The position numbers and the translations under genes are program-made. From assembly GCA_013001485.1 (NCBI GenBank), contig JABDMN010000331.1:1-12733 (forward strand): DNA of 12,733 nt, read 5' to 3'. The notes under the pieces are model-generated. The model did no database searches, had not been told where the DNA came from, and saw only the letters and a list, made by a program, of their open reading frames with translations. The stretch comes from Acidimicrobiia bacterium. GTDB lineage: Bacteria > Actinomycetota > Acidimicrobiia > Spongiisociales > UBA5794. Each line of letters begins with the position of its first letter. The first letter of the stretch is position 1. Below are positions 1 through 7,900 of this stretch, piece by piece.

Positions 1-20
1 CAAACGCGAGATCATGTTTC

Positions 21-39
21 TTGCGTGAATTTTGCGTGG
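21..39. repeat. Short direct repeat, copy A
   Basis: The sequence TTGCGTGAATTTTGCGTGG here recurs at 11577-11595 with one base deleted. Each copy also contains TTGCGT twice. The copies lie about 11.5 kb apart in the same orientation and bracket the lipoprotein gene, the giant surface-protein gene and the IS remnant. This could be a scar of insertion or recombination, or a dispersed intergenic motif. Confidence 0.4.
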
Positions 40-170
40 AACAGCTGTGCACCGTCATGAAATGTGATGCAAATTGTGCAACGGACACCCCGGTAACCGG
101 TTGATAAATAACGACAGAATCAAACGCTTACTTTTCTGAACATCCGCGTGTCGGCAGTTCAACCGTAAAC

Positions 171-224
171 AGGGGTCGGATCCAATTTCGGAGAATTGGA
201 TCCGACCCCTAATTGGATCCGACC
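171..224. repeat. REP/RAYT-type palindromic element
   Basis: A perfect 17-bp inverted repeat lies at 171-187 (AGGGGTCGGATCCAATT) and 194-210, separated by a 6-nt loop. The first 14 bases of the second arm are repeated directly at 211-224, giving three arms. Palindromes with a GGGGTCGGA-type arm are commonly seen beside REP-associated tyrosine transposases (RAYT, IS200-like) in gammaproteobacteria, and assignment to that class is by this resemblance. No transposase gene is visible in the window. As RNA the hairpin would be very stable on either strand, so it could also act as a terminator or mRNA stabiliser. Confidence 0.65.
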
Positions 225-434
225 GCTTTATTGAAGAGCACAAAAAGCAGGTACCAACCCGGCTCGTGAGTCGAGGGGAGACCATAGAGACATCGAAGTC
301 GCTCTATCGCTCGCAGACAAAGAAAGGCGATCCTCGGACCTGGATCTCCGGGCTCAGGAATCATGCTAATTAATTGGCCTCGGTGGTTCGGTGCTATTAT
401 CTGGCGGAGCGCAGGTCACACCCGGTCTTCGACT
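225..434. other. Non-coding leader with a possible gene remnant
   Basis: No complete gene is visible. On the plus strand a frame without stops runs from 140 through the palindrome to a stop at 370-372. From 227 it reads like ordinary protein (FIEEHKKQVPTRLV, then SLYRSQTKKGDPRTWISGL), which would fit the tail of a decayed gene interrupted by the palindrome. I could not assign a family. No convincing promoter for the following lipoprotein gene was found. An ATG at 363 is preceded by AGGA and is in frame with that gene, but see the lipoprotein entry for the start choice. Confidence 0.2.
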
Positions 435-1292
435 ATGTCTGGTCCCAAAGTCCCGTCCCAGAGAGCAGCAGGATACCTCGCGAAGGGCCTTGCGATCCTT
501 CCAGTCATCCTCGCGCTGGGATGTGATGCGCGGCCTCCCCCCCAGGGTTCGGTGGATGTGTCCGGCACGCTCGTGCTTGCACCCGGCGAGTTCGTGCCGG
601 TGGGCATGCCGCTGGAAATCGAGTTGGTCAGGCATCCCGCGCCGGCAGAAGGCGGCGGTCCGCTGGCGAGCGCTAAGCTCGAGGCCGGGGTGCCGAAAGA
701 GACGCCGTTTGCTTTTGAGTACGACTCGGGCCGGCTCGAACCCGGCGCTGTCTACATTCTCAAGGCCAGGGCGGTTCTGGATAAAACCGTGTACCTCGCA
801 GGCGAAGCCCCGGTGCCAACGGCTGCCGCCGACCCGCCAATTCCCGTCGACATCGTGCTGCGTCGCCTGCCGGATGCCGCCCCCCTGTTCCGGGAGGTCT
901 CCATCCTTCGACTCGGCTACAAGCGGGAGGCCGACTGGGCTCACCAGCTGCGCGACGTTATGCCGGCGATCCAGTTCTGCCTGCACTCGGTGTCGGGAGA
1001 AGACCTGGTCGTGACCAAAGCCTGGGCGATGGGTGGCGGGGAAGCCGGCGTCCGGATTCGTTCGCCCGATGGCAGCGGATTTGACTGCGTGGCGCTTGTC
1101 GACGGCTCCAGGTTCACCTCGCTGACCGGGCTGCCCTCGTTCGCCGAAGTGCTGCCGGGGGAGCGATCTCCCGTCTTCATCCCTGCCCCGGGCGGCCCCC
1201 GGGCGATGGAATGCCAGCGCTACGAGCGCGTCATGGGGGGATTCAACGAACCCCTCGGATGGCTGGTCTACCCGACCTGTCCCGGTCAGTAA
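435..1292 (+). CDS. YbaY-like lipoprotein with unknown cysteine-containing C-terminal domain
   Basis: Predicted 285-residue lipoprotein. A positively charged start is followed by a hydrophobic stretch ending ILALGC, with the lipidated cysteine at residue 30. The lipobox is slightly off consensus (A at -3, L at -2). Asp at +2 is the E. coli signal for retention in the inner membrane, so the location may not be the outer membrane. Residues about 37-145 match the pattern of the YbaY/YscW lipoprotein domain (PF09619): VSGTL, a PFAFEY segment, then AVYILKARA and a closing VDIVLRRL strand. The remaining 140 residues hold four cysteines (FCLHS, FDCVAL, MECQRY, PTCPGQ) that could form disulphides; I do not recognise this part. 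The start at 435 places the signal peptide at the N-terminus. An in-frame ATG at 363 has a better Shine-Dalgarno but would add 24 residues before the signal. The gene converges on the giant gene. Confidence 0.8.
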   Translation: MSGPKVPSQRAAGYLAKGLAILPVILALGCDARPPPQGSVDVSGTLVLAPGEFVPVGMPLEIELVRHPAPAEGGGPLASAKLEAGVPKETPFAFEYDSGRLEPGAVYILKARAVLDKTVYLAGEAPVPTAAADPPIPVDIVLRRLPDAAPLFREVSILRLGYKREADWAHQLRDVMPAIQFCLHSVSGEDLVVTKAWAMGGGEAGVRIRSPDGSGFDCVALVDGSRFTSLTGLPSFAEVLPGERSPVFIPAPGGPRAMECQRYERVMGGFNEPLGWLVYPTCPGQ

Positions 1293-1293
1293 T

Positions 1294-1347
1294 CGCCGCC
1301 AAAGCCGGGCAGCGGCGTTAAAGGCGGGCTGCAGCGGCTCTCGCCGC
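1294..1347. terminator. Possible bidirectional terminator hairpins
   Basis: The 91-bp gap between the convergent genes holds two GC-rich inverted repeats: CGCCGC at 1294-1299 with GCGGCG at 1312-1317, and GCGGC-TCTC-GCCGC at 1334-1347. The second is followed on the plus strand by a loosely T-rich stretch (CTGTTCCTGTTTCTCC), not a clean T run. The position fits termination of one or both genes, but the stems are short. Confidence 0.25.
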
Positions 1348-1383
1348 CGCAGACTGTTCCTGTTTCTCCGCCCGCGCCCGCGC

Positions 1384-1971
1384 TCAGCGGCTTGGCCAGT
1401 CCATCCGCCAGGTGACGCCGAGTTCGACCGTGCGCACATCGTCATCGAGCTGGGCCTGGGTGAACTCGAGGGTCACCGATAATCGTTCCGAGGCGTCCCA
1501 GCCCACCGCGGCACCCCACAGCAGGTCTTCCCCGTCCCGGGTCGCCCTGAACTGGCCAGTGCCGCCCGAGACGATCCGCTCGTCGACCTCGGCCTCCCAC
1601 AGGATCACTCCGGCCCGAAAATGGGCCGCCCAGCGGTCTGCGAACGGCCAGCTCAGGCGCGCGAGCACGGCCGGCCCATGGACGTTGCTCGGGAAGGCGT
1701 CCGCCATGGCTTCGACGAAGGCCTGGGGATCCAGAACCTCGGCAACCACCTCGCTGTTCGTATCCCCGAACTGGTGATAGGCCGCCTCGATCGCGACGTA
1801 CGGGCTGAACGCGTACCCGATGCGCAGGTGGAGGCTCGCGTCCGTCTCATCGAAGGACATGGAGCTCACCGTATCGCCGGTGGCGGCCTCGACCCGACGC
1901 CGCGCCTCCTCGCTGCTGACGCCGACCGAGCTCTGGCCGATCCCGGCACCGACGTAAAGTTCGGTGTCATC
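1384..1971 (-). other. C-terminal OmpA-like barrel module of the giant protein
   Basis: Residues 2939-3133 read as a complete small outer-membrane beta-barrel of the OMP_b-brl/OmpA-transmembrane type. Alternating amphipathic strands include ELYVGAGIGQSS, ASLHLRIGYAFS, YVAIEAAYHQFGD, GPAVLARLSWPF, AAHFRAGVILWEAE, LLWGAAVGWDA, RLSVTLEFTQ and RTVELGVTWRM. Eight strands in about 195 residues is the usual size for a stand-alone protein of this class. It could anchor the upstream repeats in the outer membrane, or be cut off as an independent protein. Confidence 0.8.
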
Positions 1972-4900
1972 GGCCCGGGCCACAGGCGCGAGCACCAGGC
2001 ACCCGGCGAGCACCCCGGCCAGTGCGGCGCGAGGGTGTATTCGAGCGCCCAGCGCCATAACGCCGAGCAACAGCTCGAGCAGACCGAACGCTCCGCCGCC
2101 ACCCTCTGCCTGCACCACGATGCCCGTGGTTTCCGGCCGGGTCGTGACCAGGAACGTGGCCGATACGCCGCCGATGGTCAGCGTCGCCTGCACCGTGGTC
2201 TCGTAAGTGCCGGCGGCGATCACCCGGATGCTGATCGTCGCGCCGTCCTCGACGAAGCCATCCTCGATCGTGAACGGACCCCCGTTGATTGAGTATTCTC
2301 CCTCCTCGATGCTGATTGATGACGGGGCGTCGATGCCGGTGACCGTGAATTCGTTCGACACCACCTCCGCGAGCGGCGGGATGTCTCCAACCGCCACGAA
2401 CTCGAACGGGTCAGGTTCGGTGTCGGGGGGGATATCTTCGCTGACGATGGTGATCGTCACGGTCGAGGTTCCCAGCGTGGCGCCTCCGGACGGGGTGGAC
2501 AGAACGAGAGTAAAGGTCTCGTTATCCTCTGCCACCAGGTCGTCGGTCAGCACGACCGTGATGGTCTTGGAGCCGCCTTCGCCGGCGAGCCAGCTGAGAA
2601 TCCCCGAGAGCGCCTCGAAATCCTCCCCTTCAGTCGCCGTGCCGGAGGCCGTGGCGAACTCGACGTCGACCGCGCCGCCGAGCCCGTCGGTCCGGGTCAC
2701 CGTGATGCTCACCGTACCGTCGGTCTCGTTGACAGTGACGTTCGACACCGTCAGGGAGATCACTCCGGGCACGGTGAAGATGTCGTCGTCGATGATCGTC
2801 ACGGTCGTCGTGGCCGTGCCGAGGGCGGCACCGCCCGTAGGATTGGACAGGGTCACCGCGAAGGCTTCTTCGGCCTCGACCAGCGGATCATCCGTGATCG
2901 GGACCGTGATGGTCTGCTCGGTCGTGTCACCGTCTGCCCACGTGAGCGTGCCGCTGGTGGCCGTGAAATCTCCGAGCCCGGCCGTGCCGGCTGCCGTGGC
3001 GTAGCTGACCCCGACCGCTCCGTCGGTGCCGCCGGTGCGCGTGACCGTAAGCGTCACGGTTCCGGCAGTCTCGTCGATCGTCGCCGCGGCCTGTGCCAGA
3101 TTGATCGTCCCCCGTTGCGGGGCATCGTCGCTGACGATGGTCACCGTGGTGGTATCGGCTCCCAAGATTGCTTCGCCCGTGGGATTCGCGAGGCTCACGC
3201 TAAAGGCCTCGTCAGCCTCGAACGCCGTGTCGTCGATGATCGGCACCGTAATGCTCTTCGGTGCCGAGTCGCCGTCGGCCCAGGCCAGCGTGCCGTTGCT
3301 GGCCGTGAAGTCAGCGTCCGTGGCCGTCCCCGTTGCGGTGGCGTAGCTCACCCCGACCTCCAGGTCGGCGCCGCCGGTTCGGGTGACAGTGAGCGTCACC
3401 GCCCCCGCCGTCTCGTCGACGGTGACCGACGCGGCCGACATGGCGAGCGTGCCCGGCTGCGGCGGATCGGCACTGAGGATCGTGACTGTCGCCACGTCAG
3501 GACCCAGGGTGGCGCCCCCGGTGACCCCGGACAGGGTGACCGTAAAGGTCTCGTCCGCCTCGTACAGGGCATCGTCAATGATCGGCACCGTGATGGTCTT
3601 CGGTGCCGAGTCGGCGTTACCCCAGGTCAGCGTGCCGCCGGTGGTCGTGAAATCGGCTGCCGAGGCCGTATCCGGTGCCGTCGCGTAGTCCACGGAGACC
3701 GTGTCGTCGGCGCCGACGGTCCTGGTCACGTTCAGGGTGACCGTCCCGGCGGTCTCGTCGATGGAGACGGCCGTTTCGGTCAGGCCGATCGTGCCCGGGA
3801 TGCCGGCGTCGTCGCTGGCGATGGTAACCGTCGTGGTGTCGCCGCCCAGGGCGGCCCCGCCGGTCACGTTCGAGAGCACCACGGAGAAGGTCTCGTCGAG
3901 CTCGAAATCCCCGTCGTCGAGGATCGGCACGACGATGGTCTTCGCCGCCGAATCGCCGTCGGCCCAGTCGAGTGTTCCGCTGGCGCCCGTGAAATCAACG
4001 CCTTCGATCGCGGAATCCTGAGCGGTTGTGTAGCCGACGCTGACGGCCTGGTCGGACCCGCTGACGCGGTTGACCGTGATGCTGACGGAGCCTGCCGCCT
4101 CGTCGACGCTGGCCGTCGCGCTCGCCATCTCGATCCTGCCCTGCTGGGCCGGATCGTCGTTGATGATCGTGACGGTGGTCGTGTCGGCACCAAGGCCGGC
4201 CCCGCCGGTGACGGCCGACAGGGTGACGCTGAAGGTCTCCTCGAGCTCGTAGTCAGCGTCGTCGAGGATCGGCACGACGATGGTCTTCGTGGCGGACTCG
4301 CCGTCAGCCCAGCTCAACGTGCCGCTGGTCGCCGTGAAGTCGGATCCTCCCGTGGCGCTGCCGGCGGATGTCGCGTAGCTCACCCCGACCACACCGTCAC
4401 TGCCGGAGGTCCGGGTAACGGACAACGTGACCGTGCCGGCGGTTTCGTTCACGCTCGCCGTGGCCTCAGCAATGGCGATCGTTCCGGGGACCGGCGCATC
4501 GTCGCTCAGGATCGTCACGACGGTGCTGGCCTCGGCCAAAATGACGCCTCCCTGCGGGTTCGACAGGTTTACGGAGAACTGCTCATCGGCCTCGAAGGCC
4601 GTATCATCCGTGATGCCGACGGTGATGGCCTTGTTCGCGGTGTCACCATCTGCCCACGTGAGCGTGCCGCTCACCAGTGAGAAGTCCGCCGTCGTCGCCG
4701 ATCCCGCCTGGGTGACGTAGTCGATGGAGACCTCGCCGTCGGAGCCCACGATCCGCTCGACCTGGACGTCGATGGTGCCCGCTGTCTCGTCCACGTTCAC
4801 CGCGGGCGCAACCATCCGGACCGTCCCGGGCACCGGGATCTCGTCGCTGATGATCGTGACTGTCAGCAGCGCGTTGCCGAGGGAAGCTCCCCCGGTCGGG

Positions 4901-7900
4901 TTCGTCAGGACGACCGTGAAGTCCTCTTCGAATTCCCCTGCCGCGTCGTCGATGATCGGGATTTCAAAGCTCTTCGTCGACGAGTCCCGGTCGCCCCAGG
5001 TGAGCGTGCCGCTGGTGCCGGTGAAATCGGCACCCTCCGTCGCGCTGCCGCTGGCCGTCGCGTAGTCCACGGACACGGCGCCCCGGTCTCCGATCGAGCG
5101 GGATACGCGAACGGTCAGCGTTCCGGCTGTCTCATCGACTGACGCTACCCCTTCCGTAAATGCGAGCGTGCCCGGCACATCATCGTCCTGGATGTTGACA
5201 ACGCCGATTGCCAGGCCGATGTCGGCGCCGCCACTCGGATTCGAGACGATGACGTCGAAGGACTCGTACCCCTCCTCGAGGTCGTCGTTGATAATCGGTA
5301 CGGAGATGAACTTGTCGTCGCCGTCGCCGTCGGCCCAGGTGAGGGTGCCGGTGACGGCGGTGAAGTCAGAGCCTTCGAGCGCCGTGTCCGGCGAGGTCGC
5401 GTAGTCGACGCTGACCGGACCGTCGAAGCCATTTACCCGCGAGACCGCCAGGACCGCCGTGCCGACGGTTTCGAACACGGATACCCCGCCGGCGATGCTC
5501 AGCGTGCCCGGACCCGAAACGTCATTGTCGAGGATCAGCGTGGTCAGGCTGGCGTTGCCCAGCGATGCATCCCCCGTTGGATTGGAGATGTCCATCGAGA
5601 AGCGCTCGTGCGGCTCGTCCACGGCGTCGTCGAAGATCGTAACTGTGACCGTCTTCGATGCGCCGTCGCCGTCGGTCCACGTGAGGATGCCACTTTCGGC
5701 CGAGAAGTCTTCTCCGGCCGTCGCGGTCCCGGACGTGGTTGTGTAGCTGATGCCGACCTCTCCGTCGACGCCGCCCGTGCGGCTGAAGGTGTAGATGATC
5801 GGGCCCACGGCCTCGCTGACCGAGGTCTCGCCCGTGACGGCCAGTGTTCCCGGCACAGGCGGCAGATCGTCGTCGACGATCGTGATGGTTGCGGTATCGG
5901 CCGCCAGATCCAGGGATGCCCCCGTGGCGTTCGACAACACGATGAAGAACGTCTCATCGGGCTCGTCGACCGTGTCGTCCGTCAGAGGAATCGTAATCGA
6001 CCTGGCGTTGTCGTCGAAGTCCTCCCAGCTCAGCGTTCCGCTGGTCGCCACATAGTCCTCGCCCGCTGCCGCGGTATCGTCTTGTGTGACGAAGTCCACC
6101 GTCGCCGGTCCCGAGGCGCCCTCCGTCCGGGTCACGCTGATCGTGACCGACGATGAGAGTTCGCCGACCGTGGCCGCAACCCTAAAGAGCCCGAGGGTTC
6201 CCGTTGGACCGAGGTCATTGTCTTCGAGGGTCACAACGGCGAAACCCGCGCCCGTGCGGGCACCGCCGGTCGGGTTCGACAACAGGACATCGAACTCCTC
6301 AGCGGGCTCGTCGGTCGCATCGTCAATCGTGGTGATCGTGATGGACCGGGTGGTCGTGTCGTCGTCGGCCCAGTCCAGCGTGCCGCTGGCTGCGGTGTAG
6401 TCATCCGGTGCCATTGCCGACCTGTTGAGCGTCTGGTAGTCGACAGACACGGCGCCGTAGGAACCACCCGTGCGCTCGACGGTGAGCGTGACGTCGCCGC
6501 CCTCGGTCACCGTAACCTCGGAGACGCTGAAATCGAGCACGCCGTTAGCTGCGTCGTCGTTCTCGATCGTCACGATCTCGGTCGCCGGCACGCCCAGCAG
6601 GGCACCGCCGGTGGGATTCGACAGCGTCACCGTGAACGACTCGGAGCCTTCCTCGGCGGTGTCGTTGACGATCGGCACGCTGAAGGAGCGTGTATCGCGC
6701 TCGCCGTCCACCCATGTGAGCGTTCCCGAAGTCGCCGCGTAGTCGTCGCCTTCGCTGGCAGTGCCTTCCTCCGTGGCGTAGTCGACTGTCACTTCGCCCA
6801 GGGACCCGCCGAATCGCTCGACGTCGATCTGCACGGTCGCGGCCGCCTCGCTTACCGCCCGCGACGCGACCGTGAACAGGATCGTGCCCGGGTTGGCATC
6901 ATCGTCCTCGATGGTCACCGTGGTCGTCGCGGCCCCGAGGGTCGCCCCGCCGGTCGGGTCGGAGAGCGTGACTGCGAAGTCCTCGTCGTCCTCCTCGATC
7001 GCGTCGTCGAGGATGGTGATGCTGAACGCCTGAGGCTCCATGTCATTCGTGTTCCAGCTCAGGGTACCGCTCGCCGCCGTGTAGTCCGGTCCGGCCTGAG
7101 CCGTTCCGTCGGAAGTCGAATAGGAGACACTGACCGCACCGAACGCGCCCACCGATCGGGTCGCGGTGATGTTCAGCGTCGTGGCCGACTCGGCTACCGC
7201 CACGCTCGTCAGGCTCATCGAGATCACGCCCGGGTTGTCGTCGTCGATGATGTTGATCGTGGCCGTGTTCTCGGGAACCAACAGGCCTCCCGTGGGACTG
7301 CTGAAGACGATGCTGAAGGACTCCGTGGGCTCGGTCAGCGCGTCGTCGACGATCGGTACCAGGACCTGCCTGAAGTCGTTGTCACCGTTCGGCCAGGTCA
7401 GGGTGCCTGATGTCGCCGTGAAGTCGTCCGGCTCGACGGCGCTGTCCGACACCGTTGCATAGTCCACGCTGACCGTGCCGGCGGTCCCGCTGTCTCGATA
7501 CACATACAGGATTGCGTTGTCCGCGCCCTCCGCAACGTCAGTGGGTGAATAGAAGAACAGCGTGCCCGGCAGAGACTCGTCATCGAGAATCCTCAGGAAC
7601 GAGTATTGCTCCGGCTCGAGGATAGCGCCGCCGGTGGCGTTCTGGAGCCGTATGTAAACGGACTCGTACGGATCGACGATCGCGTCGTCGAGGATCTCGA
7701 TCAGGATATCCTTGGGGCCGGTCTCGCCATCTACCCAGGTGAGGGTCCCGTCGGTGGCCTGGAAGTCGACGTCCGGAGTCGCACCCGAGCCCGTGATGAG
7801 GTAGTCGATCGATACGATGCCCTGCGAGCCGCCCGTGCGGGTCGCCTGGACCGCTACGGTTCCCGCGGTTTCGTCGAACGCAACGTCTGGAACAACCATC

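Noticed and set aside
55..285. 76-residue minus-strand frame near the left end
   Set aside because: It runs through the REP-like palindrome (IKRSDPIRG and GSDP are translations of the repeat arms) and has no ribosome site.
366..1445. Long minus-strand frame opposite the lipoprotein gene
   Set aside because: Arg/Gly/His-rich composition typical of an antisense frame in GC-rich DNA. It overlaps the end of the giant gene, while the plus strand has a lipobox and a known domain pattern.
2207..4680. Long plus-strand frames (for example 2207-3004 and 3115-4680) opposite the Calx-beta array
   Set aside because: They are periodic mirror images of the repeated codons, low in complexity, with no domain or ribosome site. 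The repeat structure itself keeps antisense frames open.
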